Shown: piece by piece, positions 25,023 to 36,206 of the stretch
Numbering within the stretch: the first letter of the stretch is position 1
Layout of the letters: every line of letters begins with the position of its first letter
NCBI GenBank assembly: GCA_035524955.1
Contig: DATLFG010000006.1
Span: 80,997-144,996 of the forward strand
DNA from: CAMLFJ01 sp035524955
GTDB lineage: Bacteria > Methylomirabilota > Methylomirabilia > Rokubacteriales > CSP1-6
Direction of reading: 5' to 3'
Length of the DNA stretch: 64,000 nt
Notes under the pieces: model-generated
The model's input: only the letters and a program-made list of their open reading frames with translations
Databases searched by the model: none
What the model was told of the DNA's origin: nothing
Translations under genes and position numbers: made by a program

Positions 25023-26183
25023 ATGGACCCAGAAGCAAGGAAAGTCATCGAGCTGGGCTACGGGGGCAGCGAGCGCCTCACGATGAACATGGGGCCGCAG
25101 CACCCGTCCGCCCACGGGGTCTTCCGCGCGATCCTCACCCTCGAGGGCGAGACGGTGGTGGGCGTCGACGCGGTGATCGGCTATCTCCACCGCTGCCACG
25201 AGAAGCTCGGCGAGTCGCTCACCTACACGCAGTACCCCTCGATCGCGTCCAAGACCGACTACGTCGCCGCCATGACCAGCGAGCTGGCCTACGTGCGCGC
25301 GGCCGAGATGGTGGGCAAGGTCGAGGTGCCGCGGCGCGCCCAGTACCTGCGCGTGATCGTGGCCGAGCTGCAGCGGGTCGCCTCGCACTGCCTCTGGCTC
25401 GGCACCTGGTGTCTCGACATGGGCGGCGCGCTGGGCGGCGGCGCCACCGTGTTCCTCTACTGCATCCGCGAGCGCGAGTGGGTGCTCGACCTCTTCGAGG
25501 CTCTGGTCGGCGCGCGGCTGCTCTACGGCTTCCACCAGGTGGGCGGCACCCGCTACGACATCCCGGCCGGCTGGGCCCAGAAGTGCCGCGAAACGATCAC
25601 GCTGATCGAGAAGCGCCTCACCGAGTACGAGGACATGCTGGAGCGGAACGCCTTCTTCCAGGCGCGCACGCAGGGGGTGGGCACGATCTCGCGCGAGCTG
25701 GCCCAGACCGTCGGCATCTCCGGGCCGCTGATTCGCGGCTCCGGGGTGAGCTACGACATCCGACGCCTAGAGCCCTATTCCTCCTACGAGGACTTCGACT
25801 TCAAGGTGCCGGTGGAGACGGCGGGCGACTGCTACGCCCGCTACCGCGTGCGGATGGTCGAGTTCCGCGAGTCCATCAACATCGTCCGGCAGGCGCTCGA
25901 CGGGCTGCCGGAGGGCCCGGTCTCGTCCCGACCCGGCGTCAAGTCGGTGGGGCAGGTGCGCATCGCCAAGGGCGAGGGGTACGCGCGTGTGGAAGGCGCG
26001 CGCGGCGAGGTGGGCTGCTACCTGATCTCCGACGGCGGCGCCAAGCCCTACCGCATGAAGTGGCGCGGGGCCTCCTTCTCCAACCTCTCGGTGCTCCCGC
26101 ACATCCTGATCGGCTGCCGGGTGGCCGACGTGGTGGCCATCATGGGCTCGGTGGACCCCGTGTTCGGCGAGGTCGACCGGTGA
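25023..26183 (+). CDS. nuoD: NADH-quinone oxidoreductase subunit D
   Basis: This 386-residue 49-kDa subunit, together with NuoB, forms the quinone-binding cavity. It starts MDPEARKVIELGYGG, then MNMGPQHPSAHGVFR (the hydrogenase-derived loop with the quinone-contacting His). GYLHRCHEKL and the C-terminal SFSNLSVLPHI and DPVFGEVDR are conserved family markers. The length matches other NuoD proteins. A palindromic repeat immediately follows, where nuoE-nuoG would lie in a 14-gene operon. Confidence 0.96.
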   Translation: MDPEARKVIELGYGGSERLTMNMGPQHPSAHGVFRAILTLEGETVVGVDAVIGYLHRCHEKLGESLTYTQYPSIASKTDYVAAMTSELAYVRAAEMVGKVEVPRRAQYLRVIVAELQRVASHCLWLGTWCLDMGGALGGGATVFLYCIREREWVLDLFEALVGARLLYGFHQVGGTRYDIPAGWAQKCRETITLIEKRLTEYEDMLERNAFFQARTQGVGTISRELAQTVGISGPLIRGSGVSYDIRRLEPYSSYEDFDFKVPVETAGDCYARYRVRMVEFRESINIVRQALDGLPEGPVSSRPGVKSVGQVRIAKGEGYARVEGARGEVGCYLISDGGAKPYRMKWRGASFSNLSVLPHILIGCRVADVVAIMGSVDPVFGEVDR

Positions 26184-26190
26184 GCCCCTC

Positions 26191-26289
26191 CACTTCCCTC
26201 TCCCCCGCGAGGGGGAGAGGGCAGGGTGAGGGGGTGGGGTCCGTCAGCCCACCCTCACCCCGACCCTCTCCCTGGTAGGGAGAGGGAGC
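26191..26289. repeat. Palindromic GC-rich repeat between nuoD and nuoH
   Basis: Two mirrored units are present: a CCCTCTCCC-loop-GGGGGAGAGGG-CAGGGTGAGGG unit, then CCCTCACCCCGACCCTCTCCC-loop-GGGAGAGGG. The same family occurs at about 20085-20177, 38953-39046 and 39406-39437. The last GGGAGAGGGAG sits just before the nuoH ATG and must act as its ribosome-binding site. Confidence 0.8.
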
Positions 26290-27282
26290 ATGATCTGGGA
26301 CACGGTGAGCGCGTTCATCACAGGCTTCATCGTGCTGAACGTCATCATCGGCATGGTCACGTACGTCACCCTGCTCGAGCGCAAGTTCGCGGCGCGCATG
26401 CAGTCGCGCATCGGCCCGTACCGGGTGGGCCCGCACGGCCTGCTGCAGCCGATCGCGGACGCGCTCAAGCTCATGATGAAGGAGGACGTGGTGCCGCGGG
26501 CCGCCGACCGGCCCGTCTACAACCTGGCCCCGATCGTCTTCCTCGTGCCCTGCATGCTGATCTTCGCCACGCTGCCCTTCGCGCCGGGCCTGGGGGTCGC
26601 GGATCTCAACATCGGCATTCTCTTCTTCCTCGCGGTCTCGGCCATGGAGATCGTCGGGCTCTTCATGGGAGGCTGGGGCTCCAACAACAAGTACGCGCTG
26701 CTCTCCGCGATGCGGGCGGTCAACCAGATCATCTCCTACGACCTGCCCTTCATCTTCGTGGCGCTGGTGCCCGTACTGCATGCCGGGTCGCTGCGGCTCT
26801 CCGACATCGCGGCGGCCCAGGCGGGCCTCTGGTACGTGGCGTGGTTCCCGCTGGGCACCATCGCGTTCCTGTTCTACATCGTGGCCACCGTGGCCGCCGA
26901 GAACCGCGTGCCGTTCGACATCCTGGAGGCTGAGTCCGAGCTGATCGCGGGCTTCCGCGTGGAGTACTCGGGCATGAAGTTCGCGCTGATCCAGCTCGGC
27001 GAGTACGCCCACATGATCGGCACCTCGTTCCTCGGGGCCCTCCTCTTCCTGGGCGCGTGGGACGGGCCGGGGTCGGACGGCTCCCCGTGGCTGGGCGCCG
27101 TCTGGTTCACGCTGAAGGCGATGTTCGTCTTCCTCGTGGTGACGTGGATCCGCTGGAGCTTCGTGCGCATCCGGGCCGACCAGATCCTCGCCATCTCCTG
27201 GAAGTTCCTGATGCCCGCCGCCCTCCTCCTCCTGATGGCGACCGCGGTGGTGGTCGCCCTGCAGGGGCCCCACGGTGGCTAG
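26290..27282 (+). CDS. nuoH: NADH-quinone oxidoreductase subunit H
   Basis: This 330-residue subunit has about eight transmembrane helices and connects the quinone cavity to the proton-pumping arm. Conserved loops are ERKFAARMQSRIGPYRVGP, NKYALLSAMRAVNQIISYD, ENRVPFDILEAESELIAGF and VEYSGMKFAL, which carries charged E-channel residues. ATG 26290 comes directly after the palindromic repeat, whose GGGAGAGGGAG supplies the ribosome-binding site. It overlaps nuoI by eight bases. Confidence 0.96.
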   Translation: MIWDTVSAFITGFIVLNVIIGMVTYVTLLERKFAARMQSRIGPYRVGPHGLLQPIADALKLMMKEDVVPRAADRPVYNLAPIVFLVPCMLIFATLPFAPGLGVADLNIGILFFLAVSAMEIVGLFMGGWGSNNKYALLSAMRAVNQIISYDLPFIFVALVPVLHAGSLRLSDIAAAQAGLWYVAWFPLGTIAFLFYIVATVAAENRVPFDILEAESELIAGFRVEYSGMKFALIQLGEYAHMIGTSFLGALLFLGAWDGPGSDGSPWLGAVWFTLKAMFVFLVVTWIRWSFVRIRADQILAISWKFLMPAALLLLMATAVVVALQGPHGG

Positions 27283-27850
27283 CCGGCTCGGCGAGAGCTT
27301 CTGGGGCGACTTCTTCCGTCTGTGCCGCGCGGTGCCGCGGTCGATGAAGATCACCCTGCTCAACCTGTTCCGCCGGCCGGTGACCGTGCACTATCCGGAC
27401 CGGACGCGCAACTACCCGGACCGGTACCGCGGCCTGCTCGCCCTGACCTACGACAAGGAGACCGGCGAGGAGAACTGCATCGGCTGCCGGCTCTGCGAGT
27501 ACATCTGCCCGCCCCAGGTCATCAAGGTGGAGATGCTCAAGGCGGAGAAGCGCAACTTCGCCAAGGTCTTCACGCTCGAGCTGTACGCCTGCGAATTTTG
27601 CGAGCTGTGCGTGCAGGTGTGCCCGACCGACGCGATCATCATGATGAAGTCCTTCGACATGTCGACCGCGGATCGACGGGAGCTCCTGCTCGACAAGGAC
27701 CGGCTGCACCACATCGGGCTCCAGTTCGAGCCCTCGTGGGCCACCGGCAACCTGCTGCGCGACATGCAGACGCCGCCCAAGGCGCCCAAAGTGGAGGCGG
27801 CCGCCCCCGGCGGCGCGCCCGCCGCGAAGGCCGGGGACGTCGCCGAGTGA
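27275..27850 (+). CDS. nuoI: NADH-quinone oxidoreductase subunit I
   Basis: This 191-residue subunit carries clusters N6a and N6b. Two 4Fe-4S motifs are complete: CIGCRLCEYICP at residues 68-79 and CEFCELCVQVCP at 106-117. The C-terminal 30 residues form an Ala/Pro/Lys-rich tail not needed for the fold. It starts at GTG 27275 within the end of nuoH, and its stop overlaps the nuoJ start (GTGA). Confidence 0.96.
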   Translation: MASRLGESFWGDFFRLCRAVPRSMKITLLNLFRRPVTVHYPDRTRNYPDRYRGLLALTYDKETGEENCIGCRLCEYICPPQVIKVEMLKAEKRNFAKVFTLELYACEFCELCVQVCPTDAIIMMKSFDMSTADRRELLLDKDRLHHIGLQFEPSWATGNLLRDMQTPPKAPKVEAAAPGGAPAAKAGDVAE

Positions 27851-28341
27851 GCCTCGAGTCGATCACCTTCTGGGGGCTGGCGGCGGTGCTGGTGGCCTCG
27901 TCCCTCGCGGTGGTGCTGACCCGGAACCTCTTCCACTCGGTGCTCTATCTCGCCATGTCGCTGACCGCCACCGCCGGGGTCTTCCTCTCGCTCGACGCCG
28001 AGTTCCTGGCCGCCATCCAGCTGCTGCTCTACGCGGGCGGCGTGGTCACGATCGTGGTCTTCGCCATCGTGGTGACCGAGCGGCTGGTGGGCGACCGCAT
28101 CACGCAGACGAGCCGCCAGATCCTGACCGGCTTGATCCTCTCGGGCGCCCTGCTGGTGGCCCTGCTGGTGGTCTTCCGCCGCGGCCCGCTCACGGTGCCG
28201 CGGCCCGCGATGATCGGCGACCTCACGCGCGCGATCGGCGAGAGCCTGCTGACGAGCTACGTGCTGCCCTTCGAGCTGCTCGGCGTGCTGCTCCTGGTCG
28301 CCCTCGTCGGGGCGCTCTACTTCGCGAGGCCGGACGACTAG
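27847..28341 (+). CDS. nuoJ: NADH-quinone oxidoreductase subunit J
   Basis: This 164-residue membrane subunit has five predicted helices. Conserved stretches are NLFHSVLYLAMSLTATAGVF and FLAAIQLLLYAGGVVTIVVF, the latter including the pi-bulge helix. It starts at GTG 27847 overlapping the nuoI stop, and nuoK begins one base after its stop. Confidence 0.94.
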   Translation: MSLESITFWGLAAVLVASSLAVVLTRNLFHSVLYLAMSLTATAGVFLSLDAEFLAAIQLLLYAGGVVTIVVFAIVVTERLVGDRITQTSRQILTGLILSGALLVALLVVFRRGPLTVPRPAMIGDLTRAIGESLLTSYVLPFELLGVLLLVALVGALYFARPDD

Positions 28342-28342
28342 C

Positions 28343-28642
28343 ATGACGCTCCAGGCCTATCTCACGCTCGCCGCCATGCTCTTCTGCATCGGCCTCTTCG
28401 GCGTGCTCACCCGGCGCAACACCATCGGCATCCTGCTGGGCATCGAGCTGATGCTGAACGCGGTGAACATCAACTTCGTGGCGTTCGCCCGCTTCCTCGG
28501 CGACGTCTCCGGCATGGTCTTCACCGTCTTTACCATCTGCATCACGGTGGCGGAGGTGGCGCTGGGCCTGGCCCTGGTCATCATGATCTTCCGCGTCCGC
28601 CGCACCGCGGTGGCGGACCACCTGGACCTGCTGAGGGGATAG
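28343..28642 (+). CDS. nuoK: NADH-quinone oxidoreductase subunit K
   Basis: This 99-residue antiporter-like subunit has three transmembrane helices. The conserved proton-path glutamate is in GILLGIELMLNAVNINFVAF, and a second acidic residue sits in ICITVAEVALGLALVI. Length and motif order are standard. Confidence 0.95.
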   Translation: MTLQAYLTLAAMLFCIGLFGVLTRRNTIGILLGIELMLNAVNINFVAFARFLGDVSGMVFTVFTICITVAEVALGLALVIMIFRVRRTAVADHLDLLRG

Positions 28643-28650
28643 CGCGCGAC

Positions 28651-30510
<1,860 letters not shown>

Positions 30511-30513
30511 TCC

Positions 30514-32052
30514 ATGGCCTCGTTCCCGGTCCTCTCGATCATCACCTGGGCGCCCTTCGTGGGGGCGATCCTGATCATGTTCCTGGCCCGCCGGAACGCC
30601 GCGCTGGTGCGCTGGCTCGCGGTGCTCTCCACGAGCGTGTCGCTCGTGCTGTCGATCGCGGTCTACGCGGCCTACGACCGCGACGCGGCCGGCTTCCAGT
30701 TCTACGAGGACTTCCCGCTGGTGCCCGCGCTCGGCATCAACTACCAGCTCGGCATCGACGGCATGAGCCTGCTGATGGTCCTGCTCACCTCGATCATCAT
30801 CTTCGCGGGCACCTGGGCCTCGTGGACCGTGAAGGTGCGCAGCCAGGAGTTCTACGCGCTCCTCCTGGTCCTGGTGACCGGCGTCTACGGGGTGTTCGTG
30901 TCGCTGGACCTCTTCGTGCTCTTCCTGTTCTACGAGATCGCGGTGCTCCCGATGTACCTCCTGATCGGCATCTGGGGCTCGAGCGGCGAGGTGCGCCCGC
31001 AGGGCGTCTTCGGCTGGGCCCTCGGGCGCACCGGGGTGGGCACCAAGGAGTACGCGGCGATGAAGCTGACCCTGTACCTGCTGTTCGGGTCGGCCTTCAT
31101 CCTGGTGGGCATCCTCGCCCTCTACGTGGCGGGCGACTCGTCCTCGTTCTCGTTCCTCGAGATGGAGCTGACCCAGTTCGATCCCACACTGCAGGCCTGG
31201 GTGTTCCTCGCCTTCTACGTGGGCTTCGGCATCCTGGCCGGCATCTGGCCGCTGCACACCTGGTCGCCCGACGGCCACGCCTCCGCGCCGACCGCGGTGT
31301 CCATGCTGCACGCGGGCGTGCTGATGAAGCTCGGGGCCTACGGGGTGGTGCGCCTGGGCATGGGTCTGCTGCCGGACGGCACGCTGCAGTGGGCGTGGCT
31401 GGTCGGCACCATCGCCTGCGTCAACATCGTCTACGGCGCCTTCTCGGCCATGGCCCAGACCGATCTCAAGTACGTGATCGCGTACTCCTCGGTCTCCCAC
31501 ATGGGCGTGGTGATGCTGGGCATGGCCACGCTGACCGAGGTGGGCCTGAACGGCTCGGTGTTCCAGATGTTCGCCCACGGGATCATGACCGGGCTCTTCT
31601 TCGCCCTGGTCGGCCTGGTCTACGAGAAGGCCCACTCGCGCGAGATCTTCAAGATGAGCGGCTTCGGGCGGATGATGCCGGGCATCGCCACCGCCTTCAC
31701 CATCGCGGGCCTCTCCTCGCTGGGGCTGCCCGCGACCGCGGGCTTCGTGGCCGAGCTGCTGACGTTCCTGGGCGCCTGGCAGTCGGCGTACCCGTGGTGG
31801 CTCTTCCCCGGCGTGCTCGGCGCCTACCTCACGTCCGTCTACGTGCTGCGGGTGACGAAGCAGATCTTCTGGGGCCCGCCCTCCACCGATCCGCACTTCC
31901 AGCACCTGCCGGACGCGCGCGGGCCCGAGTGGGCGGCGCTCTGGATCCTGGTCACCACGATCGTGCTCTTCGGGGTGTGGCCCTCGCTGGCGCTCGGTCC
32001 GGTGGACACCGCCACGATGCCGCTCCTGAACCGGCTGTGGGTGCTCCAGTGA
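30514..32052 (+). CDS. nuoM: NADH-quinone oxidoreductase subunit M
   Basis: This 512-residue proton-pumping subunit has conserved parts GIDGMSLLMVLLTSIIIFAG, LFLFYEIAVLPMYLLIGIWG (catalytic Glu), WPLHTWSPDGHASAPTAVSM and HMGVVMLGM. Near residue 180 the chain carries a slightly long hydrophilic loop (SGEVRPQGVFGWALGRTGVG). The stop overlaps the nuoN GTG by three bases. Confidence 0.96.
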   Translation: MASFPVLSIITWAPFVGAILIMFLARRNAALVRWLAVLSTSVSLVLSIAVYAAYDRDAAGFQFYEDFPLVPALGINYQLGIDGMSLLMVLLTSIIIFAGTWASWTVKVRSQEFYALLLVLVTGVYGVFVSLDLFVLFLFYEIAVLPMYLLIGIWGSSGEVRPQGVFGWALGRTGVGTKEYAAMKLTLYLLFGSAFILVGILALYVAGDSSSFSFLEMELTQFDPTLQAWVFLAFYVGFGILAGIWPLHTWSPDGHASAPTAVSMLHAGVLMKLGAYGVVRLGMGLLPDGTLQWAWLVGTIACVNIVYGAFSAMAQTDLKYVIAYSSVSHMGVVMLGMATLTEVGLNGSVFQMFAHGIMTGLFFALVGLVYEKAHSREIFKMSGFGRMMPGIATAFTIAGLSSLGLPATAGFVAELLTFLGAWQSAYPWWLFPGVLGAYLTSVYVLRVTKQIFWGPPSTDPHFQHLPDARGPEWAALWILVTTIVLFGVWPSLALGPVDTATMPLLNRLWVLQ

Positions 32053-33476
32053 ACGGGCTCAGCGTGGGCGGGCCGCTGGGGCTCGAGGTCGGCCTGGCCG
32101 TGTTGATGCTGCTCGTCTTCATCGTGGGGCTCGTCATGCCCTCCGAGGACCGGCGCCGGGTGGGCGTGCTCGCCGCGATCGGCCTCGTGATCCTGTTCGG
32201 CCTCGCCTGGCGGACCGAAGGGGGCACCGAGATGTTCCGCGGCGCGCTGGTGCAGGACGAGCTGGCGCTCTTCTTCAAGCGCCTGTTCATCCTGGCCACC
32301 CTGATCGGCGTGCTCGCCTCGCTGCCGCTGCGCGCCGTCGCCTTCGCCCGGCGGGCCACCGAGTACTACCTGGCCATCCTCACCTCGCTGCTCGGCATGC
32401 TGGTCCTGGCCTCGGCCCGCGACCTGATCCTGCTCTTCGTGGCCTTCGAGCTGATGTCGATCCCGCTCTACTACCTGAGCGGCTTCCTCAAGCGCGAGCC
32501 GGAGGCGGTGGAGGCGGCGCTGAAGTTCTTCCTGGTGGGCACGGTCTCCTCGGCGGTGCTGGCCTACGGCCTGTCGTTCATCTACGGGGCCGCGGGGACC
32601 ACCGACGTCCGGGGCATCGCGGCGGCCGTGGCGGTGGGGCATCCGATGATGCTGCTGGGCATGCTGCTGGCCCTGGGCGGCCTGGGCTTCAAGATCGCCG
32701 CGTTCCCGTTCCACATGTGGGTGCCCGACACCTACGAGGCGGCGAGCACGCCCTTCGTGGCGTGGCTCTCGGTGGCGCCGAAGGCGGCCGGCTTCGTGGT
32801 GATCTTCCGCCTCTACCTGGACGGCATGGGCGACGGGGTGCTCTTCTGGGTGCCCGCGGCCGCCGGCCTCGCCACCGTCACCATCATCGGCGGCAACCTG
32901 ATGGCGCTCCCCCAGCAGAACGTCAAGCGCCTGCTGGCCTACTCGGGCGTGGCCCATATCGGCTACATGCTGATCGGGCTGGCGGCCGTCTCGGCCAACG
33001 GCGTCGCCATGATGCTCTTCTACCTCGTGGCGTACCTGTTCGGGAACATGGGCGCCTTCCTGGTGGTGGAGGTGGTGTCCCAGGCCGAGGGCTCGGAGGG
33101 GCTGGGGGCCTACCGCGGCCTGGCCCAGCGCTCGCCGATCCTCGCCCTCTGCATGCTGCTCTTCCTGCTCTCCCTGGGGGGCATTCCGTTCGTGGCCGGG
33201 TTCTGGGCGAAGCTCTACGTCTTCTGGGCGGCGGCGGAGCAGGGCCTCTACTGGCTGGTCCTGGTGGGCGCGGTGCTGACCGTGGTGGCCCTCTTCTACT
33301 ACCTGCTCATCGCCAAGAGCATGTACATCGACGCGCCCGCGCGGCGCGACCCGATCCCGGTGGCTCCGCTGCTGTCCTTCTGCATCTTCCTCTGCGTGCT
33401 CGGTGTCGTGATCATGGGGCTCTATCCGAAGCCCCTGGTCGTGGCCGCCCTCCGCGCCGCCGGCCCCCTCTTCTAG
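32049..33476 (+). CDS. nuoN: NADH-quinone oxidoreductase subunit N
   Basis: This 475-residue proton-pumping subunit is the last gene of the operon. Signatures are LFVAFELMSIPLYYLSGF, EAALKFFLVGTVSSAVLAYG, FPFHMWVPDTYEAASTP and NVKRLLAYSGVAHIGYMLIG. It starts at GTG 32049 inside the end of nuoM. No terminator hairpin with a T tract follows; the next gene starts 113 bp later behind its own -10-like TATACT. Confidence 0.95.
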   Translation: MNGLSVGGPLGLEVGLAVLMLLVFIVGLVMPSEDRRRVGVLAAIGLVILFGLAWRTEGGTEMFRGALVQDELALFFKRLFILATLIGVLASLPLRAVAFARRATEYYLAILTSLLGMLVLASARDLILLFVAFELMSIPLYYLSGFLKREPEAVEAALKFFLVGTVSSAVLAYGLSFIYGAAGTTDVRGIAAAVAVGHPMMLLGMLLALGGLGFKIAAFPFHMWVPDTYEAASTPFVAWLSVAPKAAGFVVIFRLYLDGMGDGVLFWVPAAAGLATVTIIGGNLMALPQQNVKRLLAYSGVAHIGYMLIGLAAVSANGVAMMLFYLVAYLFGNMGAFLVVEVVSQAEGSEGLGAYRGLAQRSPILALCMLLFLLSLGGIPFVAGFWAKLYVFWAAAEQGLYWLVLVGAVLTVVALFYYLLIAKSMYIDAPARRDPIPVAPLLSFCIFLCVLGVVIMGLYPKPLVVAALRAAGPLF

Positions 33477-33589
33477 GAGGCAGGCCAGGGGGCGCGGGCC
33501 CGACGGCGGCGGGCCGCTCGTCGCTCACCGCGGGCCCGCTCGGGACCGCATTCGAGAATCGGCCCGGCGACGGATATACTACGTGGGCC

Positions 33590-34609
33590 ATGCCCGCCCT
33601 CCCGATCGGCAAACTGCCGCCCCAGCTGCTCCAGCGGCTGCTGAGCGCCCACGTCCCCGACGATCCGCGCGTGATCGTCGGCCCGCAGGTCGGCGAGGAC
33701 GCGGCCGTGCTCGACATGGGCGATCGCTACCTGGTCGCGACCGCCGATCCCATCACCTTCGCGACGGACGAGGTCGGCTGGTACGCCCTGCACGTCAACG
33801 CCAACGATCTCGCGGTGCGGGGCGCCCGCCCGCTCTGGTTTCTCGCCACCGTCCTGCTGCCCGAGGCCGGCGCGACCGAGCTCGGCGTCGAGCGCCTGTT
33901 CGCCGACCTGCGCCTGGCATGCGCGGAGCTGGGCGTTGCGCTCATCGGCGGCCACACCGAGGTGACGGCGGGCCTGCCGCGCCCGATCGTCTCCGGCTGC
34001 ATGCTGGGCGAGGTGGCGAAGGACCGCCTCGTGACCACCGGCGGCGCGCGCCCCGGCGACGCGCTGCTGCTCACCAAGGGCGTCCCGCTCGAGGGCGCCG
34101 CGATCATCGCGCGCGAGCGCGCGGCCGAGGCCGAGCGCCGCGGGGTGCCCGCGGACGTGGTGAAGCGCGCGCGCGATTTCCTCCGCGATCCCGGGATCAG
34201 CGTCGTGCCGGAGGCCCGCGCGGCCTGCGCCGCCGCGCGCGTGCACGCCATGCACGACCCGACCGAGGGCGGCATCGCCACCGCGTGCTGGGAGCTGGCC
34301 CAGGCCGCCGACGTGGGGCTCCACGTGGACCGCGAGCGCGTCCCGGTGCTGCGCGAGGGCCGCGTGCTCTGCGAAGCCTTCGGCCTCGACCCGCTGGGCA
34401 CGATCGCGTCGGGCTCGCTGCTGCTCGCGGTGGATCCGGCCGACGCCGAGGGCGTGATCGCGGCCTGCCGCGCCGCCGGGATCGATTGCGCCCGGATCGG
34501 CCGCGTCACCGAGGCGTCACGGGGCGTGAGCCTCGCCACCGGCGGGCACGCGCGCCCCATGCCCACGTTCCCCCAGGATCAGATCACCCGCATCTTCTCG
34601 GAGGGCTAG
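33590..34609 (+). CDS. AIR-synthase-family protein, HypE-like
   Basis: This 339-residue protein combines the AIR synthase N- and C-terminal domains. QVGEDAAVLDMGDRYLVATADPI is cut by the family glycine and acidic residues that bind ATP-Mg, ALHVNANDLAVRGARPLWFL follows, and HDPTEGGIATACWELAQAA marks the C-terminal domain, as in HypE. HypE needs a C-terminal Cys (PRIC) for cyanide transfer to hydrogenase; here the end is ITRIFSEG without cysteine, and no hydrogenase genes are near. It is therefore more likely a HypE paralogue with an unknown small-molecule phosphotransfer or dehydration role. A TATACT -10 at 33575-33580 would give a nearly leaderless transcript. Confidence 0.78.
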   Translation: MPALPIGKLPPQLLQRLLSAHVPDDPRVIVGPQVGEDAAVLDMGDRYLVATADPITFATDEVGWYALHVNANDLAVRGARPLWFLATVLLPEAGATELGVERLFADLRLACAELGVALIGGHTEVTAGLPRPIVSGCMLGEVAKDRLVTTGGARPGDALLLTKGVPLEGAAIIARERAAEAERRGVPADVVKRARDFLRDPGISVVPEARAACAAARVHAMHDPTEGGIATACWELAQAADVGLHVDRERVPVLREGRVLCEAFGLDPLGTIASGSLLLAVDPADAEGVIAACRAAGIDCARIGRVTEASRGVSLATGGHARPMPTFPQDQITRIFSEG

Positions 34610-34610
34610 G

Positions 34611-36206
34611 ATGCCCCAGATCGGTTACGCGCATCGCCAGGCGCCCATGGGCCGCCGCGGCATGGTGGCCGCCTGCCACCCGCTCGCCTCCCTGGCCGGC
34701 GTGGACGTGCTGAGGTCGGGCGGCAACGTGGTGGACGCCGCCGTCGCCACCAACGCGGTGCTCGCGGTCACCCAGCCCAACTTCTGCGGCGTGGGCGGCG
34801 ACATCTTCTGCCTTTACTACGAGGCGGCCACGAAGCGCGTGCACTACCTGGGCGGCGCGGGCCGCTCGGGCGCGCGCGCCACCCTGGACGAGCTCGGCCG
34901 GCGCGGGCTCACCGCGGTGCCCAGCGTGGGGCCGGGCTCGGTGTCGGTCCCGGGCGCCACCCGCGGCTGGCGGATGCTGCTCGATCGCTTCGGCACGCGC
35001 CCGATGGCCTCGCTGCTCGAGCCGGCGATCCACTACGCGGGCGACGGGTTCCCGCTCTCCGATGTGGTCGCGCAGGCCATCCGCGAGAAAGCGCCCGCCG
35101 CCGACGATCCGGAGTGGCACCGCGTCTTCGCGCCCGGCGGCAAGCTCCCGGAGATCGGCGACTGCTTCCGCCAGCCCGATCTCGCGCGCACGCTCACCGA
35201 GCTGGGCGGCGAGCCCGAGCTCTTCTACAAGGGGCGCGTGGCGCGCGCGATCGCGGAGCGGCTGGCCCGCGAGGGCTTCCTCACCCCGGAGGACCTGGCC
35301 GCGCACGAGGGCGAGTGGGGCGAGCCGATCTCGTCCACCTACCGCGGCTACACGGTGTACGAGACGCCGCCGCCCACCCAGGGCCTGGCCGCGCTGCTCA
35401 CGCTCAACCTGCTCGAGGGCTTCGATCTCACGCGCCACGAGATCCACTCGCCCGAGCACCTCCACCTGCTGATCGAGCTGACCAAGCTGGCCTACGCCGA
35501 CCGCAACCGCTGGATCGCGGATCCGGCGCGCGAGCGGGTGCCGGTGGCGGCCCTGCTCGACAAGCGCTACGCGGAGAAGCGGCGGCGGGCCTTCGACCCG
35601 GCCCGCGCGCAGGACCACCGGTGGGGCGCGATCGACGGCGACACCACCGGCTTCGTGGTGGCGGACGGGCGCGGCAACATCATGAGCATCATCCAGAGCC
35701 TCTACAAGTCGTTCGGCTCGGTCGTGGTGGCGCCGGACACCGGGGTGGTGCTGCAGAACCGCGGCGCCTACTTCAATACCGATCCCGCGCACCCCAACTG
35801 CTTCGCCCCGGGCAAGCGGCCCTTCCACACCCTGATCGCCTGCGTGGTCACGAAGGGCGACCAGCCGGTGCTGGGCTACTCGAACATGGGCGGCGACGGG
35901 CAGGCGATGTTCCACGCGCAGTCGCTCACCAACGCGCTCGACTACGGCATGGAGATCCAGGAAGCCATCGAGCGGCCGCGCTTCGTGGCTGGACCCATCG
36001 ATCTGGGCGACGTCGCGGACCAGGTGCGGATCGAGAGCCGGGTACCCGAGGCCACCCGCGAGGCGCTCCGCCGCATGGGCCACAACGTCACGCCGGTCGC
36101 CGACTTCTTCATGCGCATGGGCCACGCCCACGGCATCACGGTGACCAACGGCACGTTGCGCGGCGGCGCCGATCCCCGCGGCGACGGCGCCGCGATCGGC
36201 TTCTGA
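34611..36206 (+). CDS. Gamma-glutamyltransferase family protein
   Basis: This 531-residue Ntn-hydrolase cleaves gamma-glutamyl bonds (glutathione and related compounds) or transfers the glutamyl group. Autocleavage should occur before Thr345 in DGDTTGFVVAD, which starts the small subunit; the more common TTH is TTG here. VLRSGGNVVDAAVATNAVL, PNFCGVGGDIFCLYY and the late SNMGGDGQAMFHAQSLTNAL are family hallmarks. There is no signal peptide, so it is predicted cytoplasmic, unlike many GGTs. It starts one base after the upstream stop, and its TGA overlaps the next ATG, forming one operon to 38952. Confidence 0.92.
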   Translation: MPQIGYAHRQAPMGRRGMVAACHPLASLAGVDVLRSGGNVVDAAVATNAVLAVTQPNFCGVGGDIFCLYYEAATKRVHYLGGAGRSGARATLDELGRRGLTAVPSVGPGSVSVPGATRGWRMLLDRFGTRPMASLLEPAIHYAGDGFPLSDVVAQAIREKAPAADDPEWHRVFAPGGKLPEIGDCFRQPDLARTLTELGGEPELFYKGRVARAIAERLAREGFLTPEDLAAHEGEWGEPISSTYRGYTVYETPPPTQGLAALLTLNLLEGFDLTRHEIHSPEHLHLLIELTKLAYADRNRWIADPARERVPVAALLDKRYAEKRRRAFDPARAQDHRWGAIDGDTTGFVVADGRGNIMSIIQSLYKSFGSVVVAPDTGVVLQNRGAYFNTDPAHPNCFAPGKRPFHTLIACVVTKGDQPVLGYSNMGGDGQAMFHAQSLTNALDYGMEIQEAIERPRFVAGPIDLGDVADQVRIESRVPEATREALRRMGHNVTPVADFFMRMGHAHGITVTNGTLRGGADPRGDGAAIGF

